Of a stretch of DNA of 64,000 nt, positions 25,398 through 34,354 are shown in pieces. Each line of letters starts with the position of its first letter. The first letter of the stretch is position 1. Origin of the DNA: Massilia sp. Root418. Its GTDB lineage: Bacteria > Pseudomonadota > Gammaproteobacteria > Burkholderiales > Burkholderiaceae_D. The position numbers and the translations under genes are program-made. The stretch covers positions 65,427-129,426 of the forward strand of contig NZ_LMEC01000002.1 of the NCBI RefSeq assembly GCF_001425265.1. The letters run 5' to 3'. Under the pieces are notes generated by a model that was given only the letters and a program-made list of their open reading frames with translations, was not told the DNA's origin and did no database searches.

Positions 25398-26159
25398 ATG
25401 ACTACGACTCAACTCCTGGCCGGCCGCAAAGTGCTGGTCACCGGCGCGGCGCGCGGCCTGGGCCTGGCCTTCGCCACCGCCATCGCCGAAGCCGGCGCCA
25501 CGGTGGCGCTGGCCGACATCCTGCAGGACACGCTGGCCGCCTCGGTGGCGGCGCTGCGCGAACGCGGCCTGCAGGTGCACGGCTTCCCGCTCGACATGGC
25601 CGTTCCGGCTTCCATCGACGCCTGCGCCGCGGCGGCGGTGGCCCGGCTGGGTGGCCTCGATGGCCTGGTCAATAACGCGGCCATCACTAACTCCGGCGGC
25701 AAGTCGTCCGAGCAGATCGAGATCGGCATGTGGGACAAGGTGATGGAAGTGAATGTGCGCGGCACCTGGCTGATGACCAACGCCTGCCTGCCCGCGCTGC
25801 GCGCCTCCGGCAGCGGCGCCATCGTCAACCTGGCTTCGGACACGCCGCTGTGGGGCGCGCCCAACCTGATGGCCTACGTGGCCAGCAAGGGCGCCATCAT
25901 GGGCATGACCCGTTCGCTGGCGCGCGAGGAAGGCGCCCACAACATCACCGTCAACGCGGTGGCGCCGGGGCTGACCAAGGTGGAGGCCACCGAGTACGTG
26001 CCGGCCCAGCGCTACCAGACCTACCAGGACGGCCGCGCGCTGCAGCGCCTGCAGCTGCCGGAAGACGTGACCGGCGCGGTGCTGTTTGCGCTGTCCGGCC
26101 TGTCCCGCTTCGTTACCGGCCAAGTCCTCGCCGTCAACGGCGGCTTTGTTATGAACTGA
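25398..26159 (+). CDS. Short-chain dehydrogenase/reductase (SDR), classical
   Basis: A 253-residue NAD(P)-dependent oxidoreductase. The cofactor motif GAARGLGLAF lies at about residues 16-25, NNAA at about 92-95, and the catalytic Ser-Tyr-Lys is complete (NLASDT and YVASK). The acidic ALADI after strand 2 suggests NAD. It ends with the typical TGQVLAVNGG. AAGGAGACGCC precedes the ATG, nine bases after the permease. It probably oxidises an alcohol or dihydrodiol intermediate in the pathway encoded here. Confidence 0.9.
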   Translation: MTTTQLLAGRKVLVTGAARGLGLAFATAIAEAGATVALADILQDTLAASVAALRERGLQVHGFPLDMAVPASIDACAAAAVARLGGLDGLVNNAAITNSGGKSSEQIEIGMWDKVMEVNVRGTWLMTNACLPALRASGSGAIVNLASDTPLWGAPNLMAYVASKGAIMGMTRSLAREEGAHNITVNAVAPGLTKVEATEYVPAQRYQTYQDGRALQRLQLPEDVTGAVLFALSGLSRFVTGQVLAVNGGFVMN

Positions 26160-26185
26160 GAATGAACCAAATCAGGAGCTGATAA

Positions 26186-26725
26186 ATGAACGACGTATCC
26201 GAACAAAAGCAGATCCAGCGCAGCTGGGACCAGCCGCAAGGCGCCTCCTTCGAGGAATGGATGAACACGCGCGTGGCGCGCTTCTCCACCCGCAAGTACG
26301 ACTGGAACGCGCTGAAGTTCCAGGCCGACTACGATCCGAAATACCGCCGTGCGCAGATGCGCTACATCGGCACCGGCGGCACCGGCGTGGCCAACGACAG
26401 CAGCGTGATCCCGTCCGAGCACTTCACTTTCTCCACCATGATCATCCCGGCCGGCCATGAAGGCCCGCCGCACCTGCACGTGGACGTGGAAGAAGTGTTT
26501 TTCGTCCTGCGCGGCAAGCTGAAGCTGGTGCTGGAAAAGGACGGCGAGCGTTTCGAAACCATCCTGACCGACCGCGACGTAGTGTCGATTCCGCCCGGCG
26601 TGTACCGCGAGGAGATCAACATCGGCGAGGAAGACGCGCTGATGTGCGTGATGCTGGGCGCGCAGAAGCCCATCACGCCAACCTATCCGCCAGAGCACCC
26701 GCTGGCCAGCATCAAGCGAGGCTGA
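26186..26725 (+). CDS. Cupin-domain protein
   Basis: A 179-residue single-domain cupin. Motif 1 is GPPHLHVDVEEVFFVLRGKLKLV, with His, His and Glu as metal ligands; motif 2 is around DRDVVSIPPGVYREEIN, where the usual His is replaced (VYREE). The N-terminal 70 residues (SWDQPQGASFEEWMNTRVARF) are outside the barrel. It could be a small dioxygenase, isomerase or a binding protein; the imperfect second motif makes the enzymatic role uncertain. AGGAGCTGATAA precedes the start. It is one base upstream of the hydrolase gene. Confidence 0.82.
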   Translation: MNDVSEQKQIQRSWDQPQGASFEEWMNTRVARFSTRKYDWNALKFQADYDPKYRRAQMRYIGTGGTGVANDSSVIPSEHFTFSTMIIPAGHEGPPHLHVDVEEVFFVLRGKLKLVLEKDGERFETILTDRDVVSIPPGVYREEINIGEEDALMCVMLGAQKPITPTYPPEHPLASIKRG

Positions 26726-26726
26726 G

Positions 26727-27683
26727 ATGAACTATGCCGGCATCAGCGCCATGGCACCGGAAGCGGACGGCTTGCAGTACGCCCTGTCCCTGCTGGAGCG
26801 CCATTTCGCGGAACGCAGCGTGGCCGTCGACGGCGGCGTGGTGAGCTACCGCGAGATCGCCGCAGCGCCGGGTGCGCCGGGCGTGGCAAGCGTGTCCGCT
26901 GCGACCGCCGCGCAGCCGGCCGCGCAGCCTGCCGTGCAGCCTACATTCGTGCTGCTGCACGGCATAGGCTCGGGCGCCGCTTCCTGGCTGCCCTGTGCGC
27001 TGGAGCTGGCCGCTGCCGCACCCGGCAGCCGCATCATCGCCTGGAATGCGCCCGGCTACGGCGGTTCCACCGCGCTGGCCGCAGCGCGCCCCGGAGCCCA
27101 AGCCTACGCCGCCCGCCTGCGGCAGCTGCTGCAGGCCGTGGGCGTACTGGATAGCGGCCGCTTCGTGCTGGTGGGCCACTCGCTGGGCGCCATGATGGCC
27201 TCCGCCTACGCCGCCGCCTACCCGGCCACGCTGGACAAGCTGGTACTGCTCAGCCCAGCGCGCGGCTACGGCCAGGCGGCACGGCTAGAGCAAGGCGCAC
27301 AAGTGGCGCGCGAGCGCCTGTCCACGGTCGGCGAACTGGGCGTACACGGCATGGCCACGCAACGCTCCAGCCGCCTGCTGTCGGACGGCGCCAGCACCGC
27401 GCAGCGCGACTGGGTGCGCTGGAATATGGCGCAGCTCAAGCTGCCGGGCTACACGCAGGCCGTGCATCTGCTGTGCGGCGACGCCATCGAGAACTACGCC
27501 CTGTCCGGCGCCGTGTGCGCAGTGGCCTCGGTCCACTGCGGCAGCGCCGACAACGTCACCACGCCGGCCGACTGCCGCCTGGTGGCCGAACACCACGGAT
27601 TGCCGTTCTCCCTGATCGGCCAGGCTGGCCACGCCTGCTACGTGGAGCAGCCGCTGGCTGCCGCAGCGGCCATCCTGAACTAA
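26727..27683 (+). CDS. Alpha/beta hydrolase
   Basis: A 318-residue cytosolic hydrolase. The oxyanion motif is LLHGIGSGAASW, the nucleophile elbow is GHSLGA, the acid is probably Asp in GSADNVTTP, and the catalytic His is in GQAGHACYVEQP. This resembles hydrolases of meta-cleavage products and of enol lactones (BphD/PcaD type). An Ala/Gln-rich insertion (ATAAQPAAQPAVQP) lies between the first strand and the oxyanion loop. It starts one base after the cupin stop. In the pathway it may cleave a C-C or ester bond after ring opening. Confidence 0.88.
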   Translation: MNYAGISAMAPEADGLQYALSLLERHFAERSVAVDGGVVSYREIAAAPGAPGVASVSAATAAQPAAQPAVQPTFVLLHGIGSGAASWLPCALELAAAAPGSRIIAWNAPGYGGSTALAAARPGAQAYAARLRQLLQAVGVLDSGRFVLVGHSLGAMMASAYAAAYPATLDKLVLLSPARGYGQAARLEQGAQVARERLSTVGELGVHGMATQRSSRLLSDGASTAQRDWVRWNMAQLKLPGYTQAVHLLCGDAIENYALSGAVCAVASVHCGSADNVTTPADCRLVAEHHGLPFSLIGQAGHACYVEQPLAAAAAILN

Positions 27684-27707
27684 ACCATGACAACTACAGG
27701 ACCAAAC

Positions 27708-28544
27708 ATGAACAACAAGCCTGAACAAGCGGAAGACGACAGCGCCGACAAATACACCGTGCCCGGCCTGGAGCGCGGCCTGCGCCTGCTGTGCGAATTC
27801 AGCCGCCACGAGAAGACCCTGTCGGCGCCGGAACTGGCCAAGCGCCTGGACGTGCCGCGTTCCACCGTGTTCCGCCTGCTGACCACCCTGGAGCGCATGG
27901 GCTTCGTCGAGCGCGCCGAAGGCGGCCGCGATTACCGCCTCGGCATGGCCGTGCTGCGCATGGGCTTTGAATACCTCGCTTCGCTGGAACTGACCGAGAT
28001 CGGCCGCCCGCTGCTGGAACGCCTGCGCGACGAAATCGGCTACTCCACCACGCTGGTGGTGCGCGATGCGCGCAACATCGTCTACGTGGCCAAGTCCAGC
28101 ACGCCGGCGCCGTTCGTCAGCACGGTCAACGTCGGCACCCGCCTGCCCGCGCACGCCACCGTGCTGGGCCGCGTGCTGCTGCAGGACCTGACCTTGCCGC
28201 AGCTGCGCGAGCTGTATCCGGAAGAGCACCTGAAAGTGTACTCGGACAGCACGCCGCACACGGTGCTGGACCTGTTCAACATGCTGCAGCAGGACCGCGA
28301 ACGCGGCTACGTGTGGGAGCAGGGCTTCTTCGAGCGCGGCATTTCCACCATGGCCGCACCGGTGCGCGACCACAGCGGCAAAGTGGTCGCCGCGCTGGGC
28401 GCCACCATCCCCGACCAGCAGATCGGCACCGATCACCTGGAGCGCATCGTGGCCCAGGTGCGCGGCAGCGCGGACGAGCTTTCCCGCCTGCTGGACCATG
28501 CGCCGACGGAAACCGCGCAGATCGTCAATCTTTGGCAGCGCTAA
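27708..28544 (+). CDS. IclR-family transcriptional regulator
   Basis: A 278-residue regulator with an N-terminal winged helix-turn-helix (about residues 18-75: LSAPELAKRLDVPRSTVFRLLTTL) and a C-terminal effector-binding GAF-like domain (LPAHATVLGRVLL, GYVWEQGFFERGISTMAAPV). IclR proteins commonly control aromatic-acid catabolic operons and bind pathway intermediates. It lies inside the operon, so it should be made along with the enzymes. The start at 27708 follows CAGGACC; an in-frame ATG at 27687 lacks a good ribosome site. Likely targets are the motifs at 22598 and 36743. Confidence 0.92.
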   Translation: MNNKPEQAEDDSADKYTVPGLERGLRLLCEFSRHEKTLSAPELAKRLDVPRSTVFRLLTTLERMGFVERAEGGRDYRLGMAVLRMGFEYLASLELTEIGRPLLERLRDEIGYSTTLVVRDARNIVYVAKSSTPAPFVSTVNVGTRLPAHATVLGRVLLQDLTLPQLRELYPEEHLKVYSDSTPHTVLDLFNMLQQDRERGYVWEQGFFERGISTMAAPVRDHSGKVVAALGATIPDQQIGTDHLERIVAQVRGSADELSRLLDHAPTETAQIVNLWQR

Positions 28545-28572
28545 GCAGCCCGCAGATCTCACGGAGCACATC

Positions 28573-29376
28573 ATGAGCATGACCAATCTTGCAGGCCGGG
28601 TAGCAGTGGTGACGGGCGGTTCGTCCGGCATCGGCTACGCCACCGTGCAGCTGCTGCTGGAAGCCGGCGCCGCCGTGGCCCTGTGCGGCCGCGACGCCGC
28701 CCGCCTCGAAACGGCCACCGCCAGGCTGCGCGCGCAATTCCCCGCCGCGCGCCTGCTGGCGCAAACCTGCGACGTGCTGGCGCCGGAACAGGTGGCCGCC
28801 TTTGCCGCCCGCGTGCAGCAGGAGCTGGGCGCCGCGTCCATCCTGGTCAATAACGCCGGCCAGGGCCGCGTCTCGACCTTTGCCGACACCACCGACGAAG
28901 CGTGGATGGAAGAACTGCGCCTGAAGTTCTTCTCCATCATCCACCCTACCCGCGCCTTCCTGCCACAACTGAAGAGCGAGGCCGAGGCAGCAGTGGTGTG
29001 CGTCAACTCGCTGCTGGCGGTGCAGCCGGAACCGCATATGGTGGCCACGTCCGCCGCGCGCGCCGGCGTGCACAACCTGGTGCGCTCGCTGGCCACGGAA
29101 TTCGCGCCGGACGGCGTGCGCGTGAACGGCATCCTGATCGGCCTGGTGGAATCGGGCCAGTGGAAGCGCCGCTTCGACGCCCGTCCGGAAGAAGACCAGC
29201 ACCTGGACTGGGCCGCGTGGACGCGCCGCCTGGCACAGAAAAAACACATACAAATCGGCCGTCTCGGCCTCCCCGAAGAAGCAGCGCGCGCCATCCTGTT
29301 CCTGGCGTCGCCTCTATCTTCCTACACTACCGGCAGCCACATCGACGTCTCTGGAGGACTTTCACGCCATGTCTAA
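28573..29376 (+). CDS. Divergent short-chain dehydrogenase-like protein
   Basis: A 267-residue SDR-fold protein. The cofactor motif GGSSGIGYAT and NNAGQG are normal, and the Ser of CVNSLLAV is present. Where other SDRs have Tyr-x-x-x-Lys, this protein has Thr-x-x-x-Arg (ATSAARAGVHNLVRSLA). The alignment is firm because the following helix AGVHNLVRSLATE and GVRVNGILIG are standard. Standard proton relay by Tyr is therefore impossible; it may act by another mechanism, bind cofactor only, or have an unusual reaction. GGAG precedes the start at 28573. It overlaps the ThDP gene by eight bases, so the two proteins are probably made in step. Confidence 0.85.
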   Translation: MSMTNLAGRVAVVTGGSSGIGYATVQLLLEAGAAVALCGRDAARLETATARLRAQFPAARLLAQTCDVLAPEQVAAFAARVQQELGAASILVNNAGQGRVSTFADTTDEAWMEELRLKFFSIIHPTRAFLPQLKSEAEAAVVCVNSLLAVQPEPHMVATSAARAGVHNLVRSLATEFAPDGVRVNGILIGLVESGQWKRRFDARPEEDQHLDWAAWTRRLAQKKHIQIGRLGLPEEAARAILFLASPLSSYTTGSHIDVSGGLSRHV

Positions 29377-31063
29377 TACCAATCAAATCACCGTCGGCGG
29401 CGCCATCGCCGCTTTCCTCGAACAGTGCGGCGTCAAAGCTGCCTTCGGCGTGATCTCCATCCACAACATGCCTATCCTGGACGCCTTCGGCGAACGCGGC
29501 CAGATCCGCTTCGTGCCGGCACGCGGCGAAGCGGGCGGCGCCAACATGGCCGACGCGTACGCCCGCAGCACCGGCGGCCTGGGCGTGTGCCTGACCTCCA
29601 CCGGCACGGCAGCGGGCAACGCCGCCGGCGCCATGGTGGAAGCGCTCACCGCCGGCACGCCGCTGCTGCACCTGACCGGCCAGATCGAAACGCCGTACCT
29701 GGACCAGAGCCTGTCCTATATCCACGAAGCGCCGGACCAGCTGACCATGCTGAAGGCCGTGTCGAAAGCCGCCTTCCGCATCCGCAGCACGGACACCGCG
29801 CTGAGCACCGTCAAGCAGGCGGTCCAGATTGCGCTGACGCCGCCGATGGGGCCAGTCAGTGTGGAAATTCCGATCGACATCCAGGCCGCGCTGATCGACA
29901 TGCCGTCCGACTTCAAGCCGCTGCCTATCCAGCGCAACGAACCTTCCGTGCACGCGCTGGACGAACTGGCCGCGCAACTGAAGAATGCCAAGCGCCCCAT
30001 GCTGTGGCTGGGCGGCGGCAGCCGTGGCGCCTCGAAGCAGGTGCAGCGCCTGCTGGACATGGGCTTCGGCGTGGTCACCACCACCCAGGGCCGTGGCGTG
30101 GTGCCGGAAGACGACCCGCGTTCGCTGGGCGCCTTCAACCTGCACAAGCCGGTGGAAAACTTCTACCAGACCTGCGACGCCATGCTGGTGGTGGGTTCCC
30201 GCCTGCGCGGCAATGAAACGCTGAAGTACGAACTGAAGCTGCCGCGCGCGCTGTACCGCATCGACGCCGACCCGGCTGCCGAAGGCCGCTGCTACAAGAG
30301 CGACTACTTCGTCTGCGGCGACGCCGAACTGGCGCTGGAAGCGCTGGCGGACCGCCTGGAAGGCAAGATGAGCATCGACCCGGCCTTCATCGCCGACCTG
30401 CAGGACGCCCGCGCGGTGGCGGTGGCCGGCCTGGTCGACGGCCTCGGTCCCTACAGCGCGCTGGTGGACCAGCTGCAGGAAGCGGCCGGCCGCCGCTTCA
30501 ACTGGGTGCGCGACGTGACGGTGTCGAACTCCACCTGGGGCAACCGCTACCTGCGCATCTTCGATCCGCTGGCCGGCGTGCATGCGCTGGGCGGCGGCAT
30601 CGGCCAGGGCCTGGCCATGGGCATCGGCGCGGCTATCGGCGCAGCGGTGACCAACTCCGGCAAGAAGACTTTCACGCTGGCCGGCGACGGCGGCTTCATC
30701 CTGAACCTGGGCGAGCTGGCCACTGCGGTGCAGGAAAAAGCCGACATGGTGATTGTGCTGATGAACGACAAGGGCTACGGCGTGATCAAGAACATCCAGG
30801 ACGTGCAGTACGGCGGCCGCCGCCACTACGTGGACCTGCACACGCCGGACTACGCCGAGCTGTCGCACTCGCTGCAGTTGCGCCACGCCCGCGTAAGCAA
30901 CCTGGCAGACGCTGGCCAGGCGCTGCGCACTGCGCTGTCCGAAGCTGGCCCGTTCCTGCTGGAGATCGACATGCTGTCCATCGGCAGTTTCAAGACCGCC
31001 TTCGCGGGTCCTCCGGTCAAAGCCGCCGAACCAGCCGCCGCACCAGCCGAAGCCACCGCCTAA
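29369..31063 (+). CDS. Thiamine-diphosphate-dependent enzyme (acetolactate-synthase/decarboxylase family)
   Basis: A 564-residue ThDP enzyme of the AHAS/benzoylformate decarboxylase superfamily. The N-terminal PYR domain has the activating Glu in PARGEAGGANMADAYAR, the middle domain spans about residues 190-330, and the C-terminal PP domain carries the metal/ThDP motif GDGGFILNLGELATA. The usual large FAD loop of true acetolactate synthases is not obvious, so 2-oxoacid decarboxylation or carboligation is more likely than branched-chain amino-acid synthesis. The tail is Ala/Pro-rich. It overlaps the divergent SDR and is followed by an aspartate-dehydrogenase-like gene and an aldehyde dehydrogenase, which suits an oxoacid-to-aldehyde-to-acid route. 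Confidence 0.88.
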   Translation: MSNTNQITVGGAIAAFLEQCGVKAAFGVISIHNMPILDAFGERGQIRFVPARGEAGGANMADAYARSTGGLGVCLTSTGTAAGNAAGAMVEALTAGTPLLHLTGQIETPYLDQSLSYIHEAPDQLTMLKAVSKAAFRIRSTDTALSTVKQAVQIALTPPMGPVSVEIPIDIQAALIDMPSDFKPLPIQRNEPSVHALDELAAQLKNAKRPMLWLGGGSRGASKQVQRLLDMGFGVVTTTQGRGVVPEDDPRSLGAFNLHKPVENFYQTCDAMLVVGSRLRGNETLKYELKLPRALYRIDADPAAEGRCYKSDYFVCGDAELALEALADRLEGKMSIDPAFIADLQDARAVAVAGLVDGLGPYSALVDQLQEAAGRRFNWVRDVTVSNSTWGNRYLRIFDPLAGVHALGGGIGQGLAMGIGAAIGAAVTNSGKKTFTLAGDGGFILNLGELATAVQEKADMVIVLMNDKGYGVIKNIQDVQYGGRRHYVDLHTPDYAELSHSLQLRHARVSNLADAGQALRTALSEAGPFLLEIDMLSIGSFKTAFAGPPVKAAEPAAAPAEATA

Positions 31064-31073
31064 GGAGCCTGCC

Positions 31074-31874
31074 ATGCTGCATGTATCGATGATAGGTTGC
31101 GGCGCCATCGGCGTCGGCGTGATGGAGCTGCTGAAAAGCGATCCCGAGGTGGTGTTCGACCTGGTGATCGTGCCGGAGTCCGGCCTGGAACACGCCGGTG
31201 CTACCGTGCGTGAGCTGTGCCCGCACACCAAGGTGGGGGTGGGCCTGAACGGCAGCCGTCCCGACCTGCTGATCGAATGCGCCGGCCACCGCGCCATCGA
31301 AGAGCACATCATCCCGGCGCTGGAGAGCGGCATTCCGTGCATGGTGGTGTCGGTCGGCGCGCTGTCCGAGGAAGGCCTGGCCGACAAGCTGGAACAGGCT
31401 GCGCAGCGCGGCAAGACCCAGGTGCAGCTGCTGTCCGGCGCCATCGGCGCGATCGACGCGCTGGCTGCGGCCCGCATCGGCGGCCTGGACTCGGTGGTGT
31501 ACACCGGCCGCAAGCCGCCCGGCGCGTGGAAGGACACGCCCGCCGAGAAACTGGTGGACCTGGACGCGCTGACGCAGGCCACGGTGATCTTTGAAGGCAC
31601 GGCGCGCGAAGCGGCGCGCCTGTATCCGAAGAACGCCAACGTGGCGGCCACGCTGTCGCTGGCCGGCCTGGGCCTGGATCACACGCAGGTGCGCCTGCTG
31701 GCCGACCCCGGCGTGGCGGAAAACGTGCACCACGTGGAAGCCAGCGGCGCCTTCGGCGGCTTCGAGCTGACCATGCGCGGGAAGCCGCTGGCGGCCAACC
31801 CCAAGACCTCCGCGCTGACGGTATTCAGCGTGGTGCGCGCGCTGAACAACCGCGCGCACGCACTTTCGATTTGA
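31074..31874 (+). CDS. L-aspartate dehydrogenase-like protein
   Basis: A 266-residue NAD(P)-dependent dehydrogenase of the NadX family. The Rossmann motif is MIGCGAIGVGV at residues 6-16. The substrate domain shows LSGAIGAIDALAAARIGGL, TGRKPPGAWKDTPAE, and KNANVAATLSLAGLGLD, all conserved in L-aspartate dehydrogenases. These interconvert aspartate and oxaloacetate plus ammonia through iminoaspartate. Within a catabolic operon it may act on a related amino acid or imine, or assimilate the nitrogen released. AAGGAG lies before the ATG, ten bases after the ThDP gene. Confidence 0.88.
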   Translation: MLHVSMIGCGAIGVGVMELLKSDPEVVFDLVIVPESGLEHAGATVRELCPHTKVGVGLNGSRPDLLIECAGHRAIEEHIIPALESGIPCMVVSVGALSEEGLADKLEQAAQRGKTQVQLLSGAIGAIDALAAARIGGLDSVVYTGRKPPGAWKDTPAEKLVDLDALTQATVIFEGTAREAARLYPKNANVAATLSLAGLGLDHTQVRLLADPGVAENVHHVEASGAFGGFELTMRGKPLAANPKTSALTVFSVVRALNNRAHALSI

Positions 31875-31885
31875 GGACCGCAGCA

Positions 31886-33370
31886 ATGAATCCCAACATC
31901 ACACAACAGATCTGCGTCGCGGGCGAATGGCGCCTCGGCGGCGGCGACAAGTACGCCACGCTGTATCCCGCCACCGGCGAACCGGTGGCCTACCTGAACG
32001 CGGCCAGCGTGGCCGACGTGAACGAAGCCATCGCGCGCGCCGACCTGGCCTTCCGCACCAGCGGCTGGGCGCAGCGCAAGCCGCACGAGCGCGCCGCCGT
32101 GCTGAACAAGGTGGCGCAGCTGATCCGCGAACGCGGGGAGGAACTGGCGCAGCTGCAGCGCATGGACAACGGCAAGCCGATCACCGAAACGCGCAACCTG
32201 GTGGCCAGCGCCGCCGCCACCTTCCAGTTCTTCGCCGCAGCCTGCGAAACGCTGGAGGAAACCATCACCCCGGCGCGCGGCGACAATCTCACCATGAGCG
32301 TGTATGAGCCCATGGGCGTGGTGGCCGCCATCACGCCGTGGAACTCGCCCATCGCCAGCGAGGCGCAGAAGATGGCGCCGGCGCTGGCCGCCGGCAACGC
32401 GGTGGTGGTCAAGCCGGCCGAAGTAACGCCGCTGGCCGCACTGGAACTGGCACGCATCTGCATCGAGGCGGGCGTGCCGGCAGGCCTGATCAGCGTGTTG
32501 CCGGGCAAAGGCTCCGTCATCGGCGACGCCATCACCCTGCATCCGCTGGTCAAGCGCGTGTCATTCACCGGCGGCACCAGCACCGGCAAGCATATCGCCC
32601 ACATCGCGGCCGACAAGATGATGCCGGTATCGCTGGAGCTGGGCGGCAAGTCGCCCACCATCGTGTTCGAGGACGCGGACCTGGACCACGCCGTGGCCGG
32701 CGTGCTGTACGGGATCTTCAGCAGCTCGGGCGAATCGTGCATCGCCGGCTCGCGCCTGTTCGTGGCGCACAGCATTTATGACAGCTTCATGGAACGCCTG
32801 GCCGCAGGCGCCGCCGCGCTGCGCGTGGGCGATCCGGCCGACGAGAAAACGCAATTGGGCCCGCTGATCACCGCGCGCCACCGCGACAGTATCGAATCCT
32901 ACGTGGCGCTGGGCGTGGCCGAGGGCGGCCGCATACGCACCGGCGGCATGCGCCCGCAAGGCGCGCAGTTCGAAAAGGGCAACTACTACCTGCCGACCAT
33001 TATCGAAGGCGTGAAGAACGACTGGCGCATCTGCCAGGAAGAGATCTTCGGGCCGGTGCTGGTGGCCATGCCCTTCACCGACGAGGCGGACCTGATCGCC
33101 CAGGCCAACGACAGCGTGTACGCGCTGGCCGCCGGCATCTGGACCCAGGACTACAAGAAGGCCTGGCGCTATGCCCGCGCGGTGCAGGCCGGGAACGTGT
33201 GGATCAACACCTATAAGCAGTTTTCGATTTCGACCCCGTTCGGCGGCTGGCGCGACAGCGGCCTGGGACGCGAAAAGGGCCGCCTCGGCATTCTGCAATA
33301 CATGGAACAGAAAAGCGTCTACTGGGGCATGAACGACATGCCGCTGCCGTGGGCGCAGGGAGCGAAATAA
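31886..33370 (+). CDS. Aldehyde dehydrogenase
   Basis: A 494-residue NAD(P)-dependent aldehyde dehydrogenase. The cofactor segment is ITPWNSPIASEAQKMAPALAAG, the general base is Glu in LELGGKSP, and the nucleophile is Cys in SSGESCIAGSRLFV. It ends with GGWRDSGLGREKG, a normal C-terminal family motif. It probably oxidises the aldehyde or semialdehyde made by the ThDP enzyme. Start at 31886 (MNPNITQQ) follows GAGGACCGCAGCA; an in-frame ATG five codons upstream overlaps the previous gene. Its stop codon overlaps the next ATG (TAATG). Confidence 0.93.
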   Translation: MNPNITQQICVAGEWRLGGGDKYATLYPATGEPVAYLNAASVADVNEAIARADLAFRTSGWAQRKPHERAAVLNKVAQLIRERGEELAQLQRMDNGKPITETRNLVASAAATFQFFAAACETLEETITPARGDNLTMSVYEPMGVVAAITPWNSPIASEAQKMAPALAAGNAVVVKPAEVTPLAALELARICIEAGVPAGLISVLPGKGSVIGDAITLHPLVKRVSFTGGTSTGKHIAHIAADKMMPVSLELGGKSPTIVFEDADLDHAVAGVLYGIFSSSGESCIAGSRLFVAHSIYDSFMERLAAGAAALRVGDPADEKTQLGPLITARHRDSIESYVALGVAEGGRIRTGGMRPQGAQFEKGNYYLPTIIEGVKNDWRICQEEIFGPVLVAMPFTDEADLIAQANDSVYALAAGIWTQDYKKAWRYARAVQAGNVWINTYKQFSISTPFGGWRDSGLGREKGRLGILQYMEQKSVYWGMNDMPLPWAQGAK

Positions 33371-34341
33371 TGGATGTCCTTGGCATTGATGAAATCACCT
33401 ACGGCGCGGACGACCTGCCCGCGTGCAAAACCTTCTTCTCCGACTGGGGGCTCAAGCTGGTGGAAGAAACCGAAGGCCTGCTGGCATTCGAGACGCTGAA
33501 CGGCTGCCGCGTGCTGGTGCGCCGCTCGGACGACCCGGCGCTGCCGCCGGCCATCGAGGCGGGTCCGACCCTGCGCGAGGTGGTGTGGGGCGTGTCGACG
33601 GCGGAAGTGATGGACCGCTTCGGCGCCATCGTGCGCGGCCTGCCCGGCGCCTATGCCGACGTAAGCGCCGGCCGCATCGGCTGCACCGATCCGAACGGCC
33701 TGGCCGTGCGTTTCCAGGTGACCCGCAAGCAGGACGTGGACGTGGAATGCGCCGAGATGAACACCTGGTCGCACCGCCCGCGCGTGAACCAGCGCAGCCC
33801 GGCCTACGAGCGCGCCACGCCGATCGAAGTCGGCCACGTGGTGTTCTTCGTGAAGGACGTGGCGGCCTGCGAAGCCTTCTACCGCGAGCACTTCGGCTTT
33901 GTGCAGTCGGACAGCTACCCGGGCCGCGGCGCCTTCCTGCGCTGCGCCGACGTGGGCGGCCACCACGACATCTTCCTGCTGCAGACGCCCGATCCGAAGG
34001 CCGGCCTGAACCACGTGGCGTTCACCGTGCGCGACATCCACGAAGTGTTCGGCGGCGGCATGCACATGTCGCGCCAGGGCTGGGACACGCAGCTGGGCCC
34101 GGGCCGCCATCCGATTTCGTCGGCCTACTTCTGGTACTTCAAGAATCCGGCCGGCGGCCTGATCGAATACTACGCCGACGAAGACCAGCTGGACGAGCAC
34201 TGGGAGCCGCGCGAATTCGAACCCGGCCCCACCGTGTTCGCGGAGTGGGCCATTGAAGGCGGCCTCGATGGCAACACGCGCAGGCAGCGCAGCGCCAAGG
34301 CCCCCGAAGGCAAATTCCTGACCGACAAACCAAAGTCCTGA
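33370..34341 (+). CDS. Two-domain VOC protein, extradiol-dioxygenase-like
   Basis: A 323-residue protein with two vicinal-oxygen-chelate domains. The C-terminal domain holds a full 2-His-1-Glu iron site in the right places: His of EVGHVVFFVKD, His of GLNHVAFTVRD and Glu of GLIEYYADED. The N-terminal domain lacks it. This is the layout of type I extradiol (catechol) ring-cleavage dioxygenases. Ring or related C-C cleavage is thus the best guess, although the substrate pocket is not recognisable. The start ATG at 33370 overlaps the previous stop, with GGGAG six bases upstream. Confidence 0.83.
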   Translation: MDVLGIDEITYGADDLPACKTFFSDWGLKLVEETEGLLAFETLNGCRVLVRRSDDPALPPAIEAGPTLREVVWGVSTAEVMDRFGAIVRGLPGAYADVSAGRIGCTDPNGLAVRFQVTRKQDVDVECAEMNTWSHRPRVNQRSPAYERATPIEVGHVVFFVKDVAACEAFYREHFGFVQSDSYPGRGAFLRCADVGGHHDIFLLQTPDPKAGLNHVAFTVRDIHEVFGGGMHMSRQGWDTQLGPGRHPISSAYFWYFKNPAGGLIEYYADEDQLDEHWEPREFEPGPTVFAEWAIEGGLDGNTRRQRSAKAPEGKFLTDKPKS

Positions 34342-34354
34342 TCGGAGAAACATC

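Noticed and set aside
23544..26123. Long leftward open frame opposite the ABC importer genes
   Set aside because: Antisense shadow of three clear genes, with composition typical of GC bias.
29369..31063. Acetolactate synthase for branched-chain amino-acid biosynthesis
   Set aside because: No small regulatory subunit next door, no obvious FAD loop, and a catabolic setting.
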